64,000 nt of DNA from AP-15 sp963814865. GTDB lineage: Bacteria; Pseudomonadota; Alphaproteobacteria; ATCC43930; CGMCC-115725. Both the position numbers and the translations under genes were made by a program. The DNA lies in contig CAWFEN010000004.1 of NCBI GenBank assembly GCA_963814865.1, forward strand, positions 62,001-126,000, given 5' to 3'. A model generated the notes under the pieces. It was not told where the DNA came from. It made no database searches and saw only the letters and a list, made by a program, of their open reading frames with translations. Positions within the stretch are counted from its first letter, which is position 1, and each line of letters begins with the position of its first letter. This document shows positions 39,100 through 48,993 of this stretch, piece by piece.

Positions 39100-41037
39100 G
39101 TGGCCGTCATCGTCGTTTTTTTGCCGCTGCTGGCCGCCATCATTGCCGGTTTCTTCCCTCGGGCGATCGGCGACCGCGGCGCGCAGCTCGTCACCTGCGG
39201 CGCGCTGTTGCTGTCGGCGGTGCTGAGCCTCTTCGTGTTCCGCGACATCCTTGCCGCGGACGGCGCCCGGATCATCCCCTTGGCCACCTGGATCGTCGCC
39301 GGCGGGGTCGATGTCGTCTGGTCGATCCGTCTCGACACCTTGAGCGGGGTGATGATCTGCACCGTGACCATCGTCTCGTCGATGGTCCATGTCTATTCGA
39401 TCGGCTACATGGCCGAGGATCCCTCGATCCCGCGCTTTATGGCCTATATGAGCCTGTTCACTTTTTTCATGCTGGCGTTGGTCACGGCGAACGATTTCGT
39501 GCAGTTGTTCTTCGGCTGGGAAGGCGTCGGCCTGATGTCCTACCTGCTGGTCGGGTTCTGGTACGATCGTCCTGCCGCCAACGCCGCCGCGATCAAGGCT
39601 TTTCTCGTCAACCGGGTCGGCGATTTCGGGTTTTCCCTCGGCATCTTCTCCATTTTCGTGATTTTCGGCGCGCTCGATTTTCCCAGCGTGTTCGCCAAGG
39701 CGCCGAGCGTCGTCGGCACGACGATCGATTTTCTCGGCTGGCGGGTCGATTCGCTGACCCTCGCCTGCATCCTCCTGTTCATCGGCGCGATGGGGAAATC
39801 GGCGCAGATCCCGCTCCATACCTGGCTGCCCGATGCGATGGAGGGCCCGACCCCGGTTTCCGCCCTGATCCACGCGGCGACGATGGTGACCGCGGGCGTG
39901 TTCATGGTCGCACGTCTCTCGCCGCTCTTCGAGTATGCCCCGGCTGCAATCGGCGTCGTTGGGGTGATCGGCGGCACCACCTGCATTTTTGCCGCCAGTA
40001 TCGGCATGGCGCAGAACGACATCAAGAAGGTGGTCGCCTATTCGACCTGCAGTCAGCTCGGCTACATGTTCATCGGCTGCGGCGTCTCCGCCTATGCCGC
40101 CGGCATTTTTCACCTGTTTACCCACGCCTTCTTCAAAGGACTGCTGTTCCTGTGCTGCGGCGCGGTGATTCACGCGATGGGCGGCGAGCAGGACATGCGC
40201 CGCATGGGCGGCCTGTGGCGCAAAACCCCGGTCACTTACGTGACGATGTGGATCGGCGCGTTGTCGTTGAGCGCCATCGGCATCTGGGGTGTCGGCTTTT
40301 CCGGCTATTTCTCGAAAGATACGATCCTCGAGGCGGCCTGGGCGTCAGGGACGGCGGTCGGCCGCTACGGCTGGGTCCTCGGCACGCTGACAGCGTTCAT
40401 GACCGCTTTTTACATCTCTCGCGTGATGTTCATGACCTTTCACGGCGAGTCGCGCGCCGATGAAGAGACCCTGCACCATGCCCATGACGCCCCATGGGTG
40501 ATGCTGATCCCGCTGATCGTGCTGGCGATCGGTGCGACCTTGTTCGGCGGCCTCGGCTACAGCCATTTTGTCGGCGCTCAGCATGTGGACTTCTGGAAGA
40601 GCTCGATCCTGGTGCTGCCGCAGTATAATTCGCTGGGCGCGCTCGAAGGGGTGCCGCTGGCGGTCCGTTACCTGCCGTTGATCATGGCGCTCGCCGGCAT
40701 CGGCATCGCCTATGTCTTCTATGTCGTCGCTCCGAGATTGCCGGTGCGGCTCGCCGCGCAGTTCCGCGCGATTTATTTGTTCGTGCTCAACAAATGGTAC
40801 TTCGACGAACTGTATGATTGGGTGTTCGTGCGCACTGCATTCGTGCTCGGCGACGGGCTGTGGAAATCCGGCGACGGCACCGTCATCGACGGGCTCGGCC
40901 CCGATGGCGTTTCCGCGCTGACCCGCGATCTGGCGCGGCAGGCCAGCCGGCTCCAGACCGGGTATGTCTATCACTACGCCTTCGCCATGATGATCGGCCT
41001 CGTCGCCTTCGTGACCTGGTACCTGTTCCCGCGCTGA
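39100..41037 (+). CDS. nuoL: NADH-quinone oxidoreductase subunit L
   Basis: Largest antiporter-like subunit, 645 residues with about 16 helices including the long lateral helix at the C-terminus. Proton-path Glu and Lys residues are seen in FFGWEGVGLMSYLLVGFWYD and MGKSAQIPLHTWLPDAMEGP. The start is GTG 39100, five bases after nuoK. Confidence 0.97.
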   Translation: MAVIVVFLPLLAAIIAGFFPRAIGDRGAQLVTCGALLLSAVLSLFVFRDILAADGARIIPLATWIVAGGVDVVWSIRLDTLSGVMICTVTIVSSMVHVYSIGYMAEDPSIPRFMAYMSLFTFFMLALVTANDFVQLFFGWEGVGLMSYLLVGFWYDRPAANAAAIKAFLVNRVGDFGFSLGIFSIFVIFGALDFPSVFAKAPSVVGTTIDFLGWRVDSLTLACILLFIGAMGKSAQIPLHTWLPDAMEGPTPVSALIHAATMVTAGVFMVARLSPLFEYAPAAIGVVGVIGGTTCIFAASIGMAQNDIKKVVAYSTCSQLGYMFIGCGVSAYAAGIFHLFTHAFFKGLLFLCCGAVIHAMGGEQDMRRMGGLWRKTPVTYVTMWIGALSLSAIGIWGVGFSGYFSKDTILEAAWASGTAVGRYGWVLGTLTAFMTAFYISRVMFMTFHGESRADEETLHHAHDAPWVMLIPLIVLAIGATLFGGLGYSHFVGAQHVDFWKSSILVLPQYNSLGALEGVPLAVRYLPLIMALAGIGIAYVFYVVAPRLPVRLAAQFRAIYLFVLNKWYFDELYDWVFVRTAFVLGDGLWKSGDGTVIDGLGPDGVSALTRDLARQASRLQTGYVYHYAFAMMIGLVAFVTWYLFPR

Positions 41038-41053
41038 GCGAAAGTCCATCATC

Positions 41054-42574
41054 GTGAGCCACTGGCCGCTGCTCTCGCTCGTCACGTTTTTGCCGCTGGT
41101 CGGCGTCGCCTTCATCATGATGGCGCGCGGCGAGGACGCGGTCGTCGCGCGCAACGCGCGCTTCATCGCGCTGTGGACCTCGCTGATCGTCTTTGCCCTG
41201 TCGGTGCTGCTGTGGATCGAGTTCGACCCGGACACCGCCGCCTTTCAGTTTGTCGAGCGCGCAAACTGGGTCACCCTGGGCGGATTTACGATCACCTATC
41301 ACATGGGGATCGACGGGATTTCGCTGTTTTTCGTCCTGCTGTCGACCTTGCTGACGTTGCTCTCGATCCTGTCGGCCTGGGAAGTGATCCAGCTGCGCGT
41401 GAAGGAATTCATGGTGGCCTTCCTCGTCCTCGAGACGCTGATGGTCGGCATGTTCTGCGCGCTCGATTTTATTCTCTTCTATGTCTTCTTCGAAGGCGTG
41501 CTGATCCCGATGTTCCTGATCATCGGGGTATGGGGTGGCGCGAACCGGGTTTATTCGGCGTTCAAGTTTTTCCTCTATACGCTGCTCGGTTCGGTGCTGA
41601 TGCTGCTCGCCATCCTCGCCGTCTATTATCAGACCGGGACGACGGACATCGAGGCCGCGCTGACCCACAGCTTCCCGATGGGGCTGCAGAAATGGCTGTG
41701 GCTCGGCTTTTTCGCCTCGTTTGCCGTCAAGGTGCCGATGTGGCCGGTCCATACCTGGCTGCCCGACGCGCATGTCGAGGCGCCGACGGCGGGCTCGGTC
41801 ATCCTCGCCGGCATCCTGCTGAAGATGGGCGGCTACGGCTTTGTCCGCTTCTCATTGCCGATGTTTCCGCTCGCCTCCCATTATTTCACGCCGTTGATCT
41901 TCGTCCTCAGCGCCGTCGCCGTGATCTACACCTCGCTGGTGGCGCTGGCGCAGACCGACATGAAGAAGCTGATCGCCTATTCCTCGATCGCCCATATGGG
42001 CTTTGTCACGATGGGCATTTTTGCGGTGACGAGCGAGGCGGTGCAGGGCGCGGTCATCCAGATGCTGAGCCACGGCCTCGTCTCGGGCGCGCTGTTCCTC
42101 TGCGTCGGCGTCGTTTATGACCGGCTGCACACGCACGAGATCGCGCGCTTTGGCGGCCTCGTTCACCGCATGCCGGCCTATGCCTTCGTCTTCATGGCCT
42201 TCACCCTGGCGGCCGTCGGCCTGCCCGGCACCAGCGGTTTCGTCGGCGAGTTTCTGATCCTGCTCGGCACCTTCAAGGTCAGCACGCTCGAATGCTTCCT
42301 GGTGGCGACGGCGTTGTTTCTCGGTCCGATGTACATGCTCTACCTCTATCGCCGCGTCATCTTCGGCACGTTGACCAATCCCGAGCTGCGCAGCATGTTC
42401 GACCTCAGTCTGCGGGAAAAGGCGGTGTTCGCTCCGCTCATCGTGCTGGTGCTGTGGATGGGCATCCATCCGACCTCGTTCCTGCGGCCGATCCAGGCCT
42501 CGGTCGATCATCTCGTCGAACGGGTGAACACGGCCACCGATGCCGCCGGCATGCGCCGCGCAAGCCTTCCTTAG
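41054..42574 (+). CDS. nuoM: NADH-quinone oxidoreductase subunit M
   Basis: Antiporter-like membrane subunit of complex I, 506 residues with about 14 helices. ILFYVFFEGVLIPMFLIIGV holds the conserved Glu, and FAVKVPMWPVHTWLPDAHVE the Lys. GTG start at 41054. It follows nuoL after 16 bases. Confidence 0.97.
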   Translation: MSHWPLLSLVTFLPLVGVAFIMMARGEDAVVARNARFIALWTSLIVFALSVLLWIEFDPDTAAFQFVERANWVTLGGFTITYHMGIDGISLFFVLLSTLLTLLSILSAWEVIQLRVKEFMVAFLVLETLMVGMFCALDFILFYVFFEGVLIPMFLIIGVWGGANRVYSAFKFFLYTLLGSVLMLLAILAVYYQTGTTDIEAALTHSFPMGLQKWLWLGFFASFAVKVPMWPVHTWLPDAHVEAPTAGSVILAGILLKMGGYGFVRFSLPMFPLASHYFTPLIFVLSAVAVIYTSLVALAQTDMKKLIAYSSIAHMGFVTMGIFAVTSEAVQGAVIQMLSHGLVSGALFLCVGVVYDRLHTHEIARFGGLVHRMPAYAFVFMAFTLAAVGLPGTSGFVGEFLILLGTFKVSTLECFLVATALFLGPMYMLYLYRRVIFGTLTNPELRSMFDLSLREKAVFAPLIVLVLWMGIHPTSFLRPIQASVDHLVERVNTATDAAGMRRASLP

Positions 42575-42584
42575 ACGCCGGCCG

Positions 42585-44042
42585 ATGTCCCCCTTTGCCC
42601 TTCCCGATCTCTCGCCGGCATTGCCGGAGATGGCGCTTGCCGCCGCGGCGATGGCGCTGCTGGTTCTGGGCGTGCTGCGCGGCGAGAGCTCGACCCGGCT
42701 GGTCTCCTGGCTCGGCGTCGCGGCGCTGATCGGCGTCCTCGTGCTCGCCCAATTCGGCACGGCCGGGCGCCATCTCGGCTTTTACGGCATGTTCGTGACC
42801 GATGCTTTTGCGCGGTTTATGAAAACCCTGGTGCTCGCCGGCTCGGCTGTAACGATCGTGATGGGACTGCATTATAACGAGGAGCACGGGATCGCGCGGT
42901 TCGAGTTTCCGGTTCTCGTCATGCTGGCGACCACCGGCATGATGGTGATGATCTCGGCCAACGATCTGATCACCCTCTATGTCGGGCTGGAGCTGCAGAA
43001 TCTGGCGCTGTACGTGATCGCCAGCTTTGATCGCGATTCGGCGCGGTCGAGCGAGGCCGGGCTCAAATATTTTGTGCTCGGCGGGCTGTCCTCGGGCATG
43101 CTGCTCTACGGCATATCGATGGTGTATGGCTTTGCCGGGACCACCGCCTTTGCCGATATCGCGAGGCTGCTGACCGCGAATGCGGGTGTGCCGATCTCGA
43201 CCGGCCTCGTCATCGGCCTCGTGTTCATCATCGTCGGCCTCGCCTTCAAGGTTTCGGCGGTGCCGTTCCATATGTGGACGCCCGACGTGTACGAGGGCGC
43301 GCCGACCCCGGTCACCGCGTTTTTCGCCGTCGCTCCCAAGATGGCGGCGCTTGCCTTGTTCATCCGCTTCATGATCGAGCCGTTCGGATCATGGATCGGC
43401 GAATGGCGCCAGGTCATCATCTTTCTGTCGATCGCCTCGATGGTGCTGGGCGCCGTCGCCGCCATCGCCCAGCACAACATCAAGCGGATGATGGCCTACA
43501 GCTCGATCGGCCATGTCGGCTACGCGCTGATCGGGCTGGCTGCCGGCACGGCGGGCGGGATCCGCGGCGTGCTGGTCTATCTCGCGATCTATCTGTTCAT
43601 GAATGTCGGCACCTGGGCGGTGATCTTGTGCATGCGCCGACACGGGCAGATGCTCGAGGAAATCTCGGATCTCGCCGGGCTGTCCCGCACCCGGCCGGCG
43701 CTGGCGCTGGCGTTGGCGATCTTCATGTTCGCCTTGAGCGGAATCCCGCCGACCGCCGGGTTCTTCGCCAAGCTCTACATATTCCTCGCCGCCATCGACG
43801 CGAAGCTGATGGGGCTCGCCGTCATCGGCGTCGTCACCAGCGTGGTCGGCGCCTTTTATTATCTGCGGATCGTCAAGGTCATGTATTTCGATGAGCCGGC
43901 CGCCGCCTTCGATCGCCCGATCAGCGCCGAGCTCAAGGGCGTCGTCTTCGTGACCGCGATCGTCACCTTGTTCTTCTTTCTGCTGCCCGGACCGATCGTC
44001 GGCAGTGCCGAGGCTGCGGCTGCGGCGCTGTTTCTGCGATGA
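42585..44042 (+). CDS. nuoN: NADH-quinone oxidoreductase subunit N
   Basis: Third antiporter-like subunit, 485 residues. LITLYVGLELQNLALYVIAS contains the conserved Glu, and FKVSAVPFHMWTPDVYEGAP the Lys. ATG 42585 lies ten bases after nuoM; the earlier in-frame start at 42540 would overlap nuoM. It closes the full set of 14 nuo genes in standard order, and its stop overlaps birA. Confidence 0.97.
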   Translation: MSPFALPDLSPALPEMALAAAAMALLVLGVLRGESSTRLVSWLGVAALIGVLVLAQFGTAGRHLGFYGMFVTDAFARFMKTLVLAGSAVTIVMGLHYNEEHGIARFEFPVLVMLATTGMMVMISANDLITLYVGLELQNLALYVIASFDRDSARSSEAGLKYFVLGGLSSGMLLYGISMVYGFAGTTAFADIARLLTANAGVPISTGLVIGLVFIIVGLAFKVSAVPFHMWTPDVYEGAPTPVTAFFAVAPKMAALALFIRFMIEPFGSWIGEWRQVIIFLSIASMVLGAVAAIAQHNIKRMMAYSSIGHVGYALIGLAAGTAGGIRGVLVYLAIYLFMNVGTWAVILCMRRHGQMLEEISDLAGLSRTRPALALALAIFMFALSGIPPTAGFFAKLYIFLAAIDAKLMGLAVIGVVTSVVGAFYYLRIVKVMYFDEPAAAFDRPISAELKGVVFVTAIVTLFFFLLPGPIVGSAEAAAAALFLR

Positions 44043-44800
44043 CACGGCTGCCGCCGAGGATTTCTCCGGCCTATCGGGTAATTTCCTGCGACACCATCGG
44101 CAGCACCAACGACGAGGCGAAACGGCTGGCCCGCGCCGGCGGCGAAGAAGGGATTTTGGTGTGGGCGCTCGAGCAGACTGCCGGGCGCGGCCGGCGCGGG
44201 CGTCCCTGGGCGTCGCCGCCGGGCAATCTTTATGTTTCGCTGATCTTGCGTCCGGCCTGCCCGGCAGGCCAGGCGGCGCAGCTCGGCTTTGTCGGGGCGC
44301 TCGCAGTCGGGGCGATGCTCGGAGGGCTCGGCCCGGCATTCGGCATCCTCTCGTACAAATGGCCGAACGACGTGCTGATGAACGGCCGCAAGATCGCCGG
44401 CATCCTGCTCGAATCCGAGATGGGCCGAGGCGGTGCCTTGGCTTTTCTCGTCGTCGGCGTCGGCGTCAACCTCGCCGCGGCGCCGCCTGATACCGAGTTT
44501 CCGGCCACCTCCATCGCCGCGGAAGGCCATCTTCCGCCGACGCCGGCGGCGGCGCTCGAAGCCTTCGCGCGGCATTTCGAAGCCTGGACCGGGTGCTGGC
44601 GCGCCGAAGGTTTCGCGCCGGTGCGCGCGGCCTGGCGCGCGCGCGCCATCGGCCTCGGCGATCCGATCCGGGTCCGGCTCGAGACCGCCACCTTGCACGG
44701 CAGGTTTCTTGATATAGATGAACAGGGCGCGCTGCTGCTGGAGGCCGAGGGGGAGTGTCGGCGCATCTCGGCCGGCGACGTATTTCCGGCCGAGCTTTGA
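44039..44800 (+). CDS. birA: Biotin--[acetyl-CoA-carboxylase] ligase, no repressor domain
   Basis: Joins biotin to the carrier protein of acetyl-CoA carboxylase through biotinyl-AMP. The nucleotide motif TAGRGRRGRPW is near residues 47-57 and the catalytic KWPNDVLMNGRKIAGILLE near 105-123. At 253 residues it lacks the N-terminal helix-turn-helix of E. coli BirA, so it is not expected to regulate transcription. It overlaps nuoN by four bases; birA after nuoN is the usual order in the class. Confidence 0.94.
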   Translation: MTRLPPRISPAYRVISCDTIGSTNDEAKRLARAGGEEGILVWALEQTAGRGRRGRPWASPPGNLYVSLILRPACPAGQAAQLGFVGALAVGAMLGGLGPAFGILSYKWPNDVLMNGRKIAGILLESEMGRGGALAFLVVGVGVNLAAAPPDTEFPATSIAAEGHLPPTPAAALEAFARHFEAWTGCWRAEGFAPVRAAWRARAIGLGDPIRVRLETATLHGRFLDIDEQGALLLEAEGECRRISAGDVFPAEL

Positions 44801-44809
44801 CGAGGCCGC

Positions 44810-45586
44810 ATGCTGCTCGCGATCGATTCCGGAAACACGAATGTGGTCGGCGCCGTCTATGACGGCGACGTGCTGCGCGGGTCGTGGCGCGCGGCGACCA
44901 ACCCGCACCGCACCGCCGACGAATACGCGGTCTGGCTGATCCAGCTGATGGCGTTGTCTGGGCTCGCGCCCGCCCAGATCGATGCCGCGATCATCGGCAG
45001 CGTCGTGCCGGAATCGACCTTCAACCTCATACGGCTGTGCCAGCGCTATTTCGCCAGCGAGCCGCTGATCGTCGGCCGCCCCGATTGCCTGCCCGGCATC
45101 GGCATCGATGTCGACATGCCGAAGGAGGAGGTCGGCGCCGATCGGGTCGCCAATGCCGTCGCCGCCCAGGACCGTTATCAGCCGCCGCTGATCGTCGTCG
45201 ATTTCGGCACCGCGACAACCTTCGACATCGTCGACCGTTCCGGGAATTATTGCGGCGGGGTGATCGCTCCGGGCATCAACCTGTCGCTGCACGCCTTGGA
45301 TATGGCGGCGGCACGGCTGCCCAGGATCGGCATACAGCGCACCTCGGCGATCGTTGGCCGCAGCACGGTCCCGGCCATGCAATCCGGCGTGTTCTGGGGT
45401 TATGTCGGCTTGATCGAGGGGCTCGTCCAGCGCATCCGCGCCGAGCGCGGTGAAAAGATGGGGGTGATCGCCACCGGCGGTCTCGCGCCGCTGCTGTCCG
45501 GAGCGACCGAATTCATCGACCATGTCGATCCTGATCTGACCTTGTGGGGGCTGCGCCTGATCTACCGGCGAAACCGCAACCGATGA
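44810..45586 (+). CDS. coaX: Type III pantothenate kinase
   Basis: First step of coenzyme A synthesis, potassium-dependent and insensitive to CoA. The ASKHA fold motif MLLAIDSGNTNVVGAVYDGD opens the 258-residue protein, the second phosphate motif is IVVDFGTATTFDIVDRSGNY, and the substrate site has GADRVANAVAA. Together with coaD the window supplies two CoA steps. It overlaps rnj by four bases. Confidence 0.95.
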   Translation: MLLAIDSGNTNVVGAVYDGDVLRGSWRAATNPHRTADEYAVWLIQLMALSGLAPAQIDAAIIGSVVPESTFNLIRLCQRYFASEPLIVGRPDCLPGIGIDVDMPKEEVGADRVANAVAAQDRYQPPLIVVDFGTATTFDIVDRSGNYCGGVIAPGINLSLHALDMAAARLPRIGIQRTSAIVGRSTVPAMQSGVFWGYVGLIEGLVQRIRAERGEKMGVIATGGLAPLLSGATEFIDHVDPDLTLWGLRLIYRRNRNR

Positions 45587-47274
45587 ACGATCTCCCGTAC
45601 CGATCCGCCGTTCGGACCGACGCAGAGGACGCCGGCGCGCTGTTCTTCGTCTCGCTCGGCGGCGCCGGCGAGATCGGGATGAACCTCAGCCTCTACGGCT
45701 ATCGGGACGATTGGCTGATCGTCGATTGCGGCGTGACCTTCGGCGATGATTCGCAGCCTGGGCTCGATGTGGTCATGCCCGATCCGGCCTTCATCGTCGA
45801 GCGCCGCGACCGGCTGCTCGGCATCGTCGCGACCCATGCGCATGAAGACCATATCGGCGCCATTCCCTATCTGTGGACGCAATTGCGCTGTCCGGTCTGG
45901 GCGACCCCGTTCACCGCCTCGCTGCTGCGGGCAAAGCTGGTCGAGGCGCGGCTCGCCGACAAGGTCAGGATCAACGTCGTGCCGATGTCGGGGCGGTTCA
46001 GCATCGGCCCGTTCGATCTCGAGCTGATCACCTTGACCCACTCGATCCCCGAACCGAATGCGGTCGTGCTGCGCACCCCGGCCGGGATCGTGCTGCACAC
46101 CGGCGATTGGAAGTTCGATCCGGACCCGGTGATCGGCCCTGCCGCCGACGAGGCGGCGCTGCGCCGGCTCGGCGAGGAAGGCGTCCTCGCGATGATCTGC
46201 AATTCGACGAACGCGCTGCGGCCCGGCAGCTCGGGATCCGAGGCCGCGCTGCGCGCGTCGCTGACCGATCTCGTCGGCCGCTATGATGCGCGCGTGGCGG
46301 TCGCCTGTTTTGCGTCGAATGTGGCACGTCTCGAAACGGTCGCGCGGGCCGCTGCCGTGCATGGCCGCGAGGTGGCGCTGGTCGGGCGCTCGCTGTGGCG
46401 GATCGACAAGGCGGCCCGCGAAAACGGTTATCTCGGTGATGTGCCGCAGTTTTTGACCGAGGAGGAGGCGGGCTACATTCCCCGCGGCAAGATCCTGCTG
46501 GTCTGCACCGGCAGCCAGGGCGAGCCGCGTTCGGCGCTGGCCCGGATCGCGCGTGACGACCACCCCCATATCGTCCTCGAAGAGGGCGACGCCGTGATCT
46601 TTTCGTCGCGGATCATTCCCGGCAACGAGAAGGCGATCGGCCGCCTGCAGAGTGCGCTCGCCCGGCTCGGCACCGAGATCGTCACCGAGACGGACCATTT
46701 CGTCCATGTTTCCGGCCACCCGGCGCGCGACGAGCTTGCGCACATGTACCAGCTCGTGCGCCCGCAGATCGCGATCCCGGTTCACGGCGAAGCCCGCCAC
46801 CTGATCGCGCATGCCCGTCTCGCGGCGGAGTGCCAGGTGCCGCAGCCGCTCGTCATCGAAAATGGCGACATGGTGCGGATTGGCCCGGGCGGTGCTGCCA
46901 TCGTCGACGAGGTGCCGGTCGGAAGGCTGGCGAGCGACGGCAAGACCCTGCTGCCGCTCGGCGGCGAGGCGCTGAAGGAACGGCGCCGCGTCACCCTCAA
47001 CGGCAGCGCCGTCGCGACGGTGGTCCTCGACCGTCAAGGCCGTCTCGCGGCGCCCCCGACGGTCAGCGTCATCGGCTTGGTCGAGAGCGACGCAGCGGCT
47101 GCGGCGATGCCCTATCTGCACGCTGCGGTCGAACGCGGGCTCGACGAGCTGCCGCCGGGGCAGGTGCGCGACGACGACGCCGTGCGCGATGCCGCCCGGC
47201 GCGCGTTGCGCCGGGTGCTGAACGAGCGTTTCGGCAAGCGCCCGCTGATCGAAATCCATTTGGTCCGGATTTGA
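45583..47274 (+). CDS. rnj: Ribonuclease J
   Basis: Metallo-beta-lactamase/beta-CASP RNase with endo- and 5'-exonuclease activity in mRNA decay and rRNA maturation. The zinc motif THAHEDHIGAIPYL is near residues 84-97, HTGDWKFDPDPV near 172, and a beta-CASP segment with TGSQGEPRSALARIA near 307. Length 563. Many alphaproteobacteria have RNase J. ATG 45583 sits within the coaX stop (ATGA), and its own stop overlaps an ATG of the next gene. Confidence 0.93.
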   Translation: MNDLPYRSAVRTDAEDAGALFFVSLGGAGEIGMNLSLYGYRDDWLIVDCGVTFGDDSQPGLDVVMPDPAFIVERRDRLLGIVATHAHEDHIGAIPYLWTQLRCPVWATPFTASLLRAKLVEARLADKVRINVVPMSGRFSIGPFDLELITLTHSIPEPNAVVLRTPAGIVLHTGDWKFDPDPVIGPAADEAALRRLGEEGVLAMICNSTNALRPGSSGSEAALRASLTDLVGRYDARVAVACFASNVARLETVARAAAVHGREVALVGRSLWRIDKAARENGYLGDVPQFLTEEEAGYIPRGKILLVCTGSQGEPRSALARIARDDHPHIVLEEGDAVIFSSRIIPGNEKAIGRLQSALARLGTEIVTETDHFVHVSGHPARDELAHMYQLVRPQIAIPVHGEARHLIAHARLAAECQVPQPLVIENGDMVRIGPGGAAIVDEVPVGRLASDGKTLLPLGGEALKERRRVTLNGSAVATVVLDRQGRLAAPPTVSVIGLVESDAAAAAMPYLHAAVERGLDELPPGQVRDDDAVRDAARRALRRVLNERFGKRPLIEIHLVRI

Positions 47275-47285
47275 TGCGGGGGCCG

Positions 47286-47690
47286 ATGATCGGCAGGCTC
47301 AATCATGTTGCGATCGTGGTGCCCGATCTCGCGGCGGCGAGCGCACTCTATCGCCAGGCCCTCGGCGCCTCCGTATCGGAACCGCAGGCGCTGCCCGCGC
47401 ACGGCGTCGCGGTCGTGTTCGTCGAGCTGCCCAACACCAGGATCGAGTTGCTCGAACCGCTCGGCGCCGATTCTCCGGTGCGTGGTTTTCTCGAACGCCA
47501 TCCTTCGGGCGGCCTGCACCACGTCTGCTATGAGGTCGACAACCTGATCGCCGCGCGCGACCGATTGCAGGCGGCGGGGGCGCGCGTGCTGGGCGATGGC
47601 GAGCCGCGGCCGGGCGCCCATGACAAGCCGGTGCTGTTTCTGCACCCGAAGGATTTCTGCGGGACCCTGATCGAGCTCGAAGAGGCGTGA
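47286..47690 (+). CDS. mce: Methylmalonyl-CoA epimerase
   Basis: Interconverts (R)- and (S)-methylmalonyl-CoA in propionate use. The VOC-fold signature MIGRLNHVAIVVPDLAAASA opens the 134-residue protein; metal ligands include His8, with GGLHHVCYEVDNL and GTLIELEEA later. ATG 47286 with GGGGG upstream is preferred to ATG 47274, which overlaps the rnj stop. The order rnj-mce is common in alphaproteobacteria. Confidence 0.93.
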   Translation: MIGRLNHVAIVVPDLAAASALYRQALGASVSEPQALPAHGVAVVFVELPNTRIELLEPLGADSPVRGFLERHPSGGLHHVCYEVDNLIAARDRLQAAGARVLGDGEPRPGAHDKPVLFLHPKDFCGTLIELEEA

Positions 47691-47800
47691 GCCGGGACGT
47701 GGGCGAGTTTCGTTGGTCATGACTGTGGCGGCGACGTTCGTCCGGCTGGCGATCGATGCGCTGGTGCGCTTACCGCGGCCCGGTTGCCGAGGGTCATGAG

Positions 47801-48349
47801 ATGAGCGCCGCTTATTGCCGGGCCGCGCCCGGGCATCCGGTGCATGGCCGCTACCATGATTCCGAATACGGCTTTCCGGCAAGCGACGAGCGGGTGCTGT
47901 TCGAGCGGCTGATCCTCGAGATCAATCAGGCCGGCCTGTCCTGGCTGACGATCCTCAACAAGCGCGCCGCCTTTCACGCCGCCTACGCCGGTTTCGAGGT
48001 CGACCGCGTCGCCGCTTTCGGCCCGGCGGAGATCGACCGTCTGCTCGCCAATTCGGGCATCATCCGCAACCGGCTCAAGATCGAGGCTGCGATCGAGAAT
48101 GCGCGGCGGATTCAGGCCCTGCGTCAGTCGCACGGGTCGTTCGAAGGATGGCTCGTGGCACATCATCCACGCCCGGTCGAGGCATGGACGCGGCTTTTCC
48201 GCCAGACCTTCCGCTTTACCGGTGGACAGATCGTCGGCGAGTTTCTGACGAGCCTCGGCTATCTGCCCGGAGCGCACGAGCCCGACTGCCCGGTCTTTGC
48301 CCGGATTCTCGAACTGTCTCCGCCCTGGTCGTGTGCCTCAGCGACGTGA
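47801..48349 (+). CDS. tag: DNA-3-methyladenine glycosylase I
   Basis: Removes alkylated adenine from DNA. The helix block INQAGLSWLTILNKRAAFHA is near residues 43-62, and the zinc site has Cys6 and the His of RYHDSEYG with HEPDCPVF near the C-terminus. The N-terminal MSAAYCRAAPGHPVHGRYHD fits the family; ATG 47756 gives a poor extension. Length 182. It follows mce after 110 bases and precedes the RiPP locus; no functional link is evident. Confidence 0.88.
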   Translation: MSAAYCRAAPGHPVHGRYHDSEYGFPASDERVLFERLILEINQAGLSWLTILNKRAAFHAAYAGFEVDRVAAFGPAEIDRLLANSGIIRNRLKIEAAIENARRIQALRQSHGSFEGWLVAHHPRPVEAWTRLFRQTFRFTGGQIVGEFLTSLGYLPGAHEPDCPVFARILELSPPWSCASAT

Positions 48350-48476
48350 AATGGAGCGTGTTTGACCGCGGCGGCCGTTTCTTGCTACCGAGACGGTCGG
48401 TTGACCCTGGTGCGTCGGGCCGGGGCGCGGTCGTGCCCGAGGCATAAAAGGGCTCGTCAATGATCAGCGGCGCACC

Positions 48477-48501
48477 GTTCCGAGCGGGCGCCCATAGTCG
48501 A
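48477..48501 (+). repeat. Direct repeat upstream of grrA1, copy 1
   Basis: GTTCCGAGCGGGCGCC then CATAGTCGA, ending 16 bases before the precursor ATG 48518. Nearly identical to the sequence at 48969-48993, at the same distance from the second precursor. Part of the duplicated leader, possibly a regulatory or ribosome-site context. Confidence 0.6.
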
Positions 48502-48517
48502 GGGTGGGATGGGTCGA

Positions 48518-48886
48518 ATGTCGCTGCGGCAAAAATATATGGAGATCCTCGCCGGGATCGTTCCGGTTGGGGCGGTCGGCGTGTCGCTGTTGCTTGGTTC
48601 GACGGCGCCAGCCGCCGCCAGCCAGGAGCCGGCGGCCGCGCAGCCGCAGGCGGTGGCTGCGGCGCGGGTCTCCGAGCGGCTCGCCGCGATCCGCGAGGCC
48701 GTCTCCGATGTCGCCGGGCCGGGCGCGGGAGCGGCCGAGAGCCGGACGCAGCTCGTCTGGTGGGCTAATGGCGGCTGGCGCAACGGGGGCGGCGGCTGGC
48801 GCAACGGCGGCGCATGGGGCAATGGCGGTTGGCGCAACGGGGGGTGGCACAATGGCGGCTGGCACAATTATTGGCGAAATTGGTGA
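48518..48886 (+). CDS. grrA1: GrrA/OscA-like RiPP precursor 1
   Basis: A 122-residue precursor peptide. Residues 1-29 (MSLRQKYMEILAGIVPVGAV and GVSLLLGST) look like a signal peptide with APAAAS as the possible cleavage region, followed by a helical leader with RVSERLAAIRE. The core from Trp82 to Trp122 is almost only Trp, Gly, Asn, Arg and His with eight W-x-N triplets (Trp82, 87, 94, 100, 105, 110, 115, 119), most spaced by GG. ATG 48518 is chosen over ATG 48509 because the paralogue begins at this codon. The radical SAM maturase encoded downstream would cross-link the W-x-N units. Product structure unknown. Confidence 0.85.
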   Translation: MSLRQKYMEILAGIVPVGAVGVSLLLGSTAPAAASQEPAAAQPQAVAAARVSERLAAIREAVSDVAGPGAGAAESRTQLVWWANGGWRNGGGGWRNGGAWGNGGWRNGGWHNGGWHNYWRNW

Positions 48887-48968
48887 CGCCGGCGGTGTCT
48901 TTTTGTTATAGAGATGCGAGCGTCTCTCACGGGACGCCGGGGTGGGCACGCAAGAGGAAGTCGAGCCT

Positions 48969-48993
48969 GTTCGAGCGGGCGCCTGATAGTCGA
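48969..48993 (+). repeat. Direct repeat upstream of grrA2, copy 2
   Basis: GTTCGAGCGGGCGCCT then GATAGTCGA, ending 16 bases before ATG 49010. See copy 1 at 48477-48501; it shows that the duplication included the 5' flank. Confidence 0.6.
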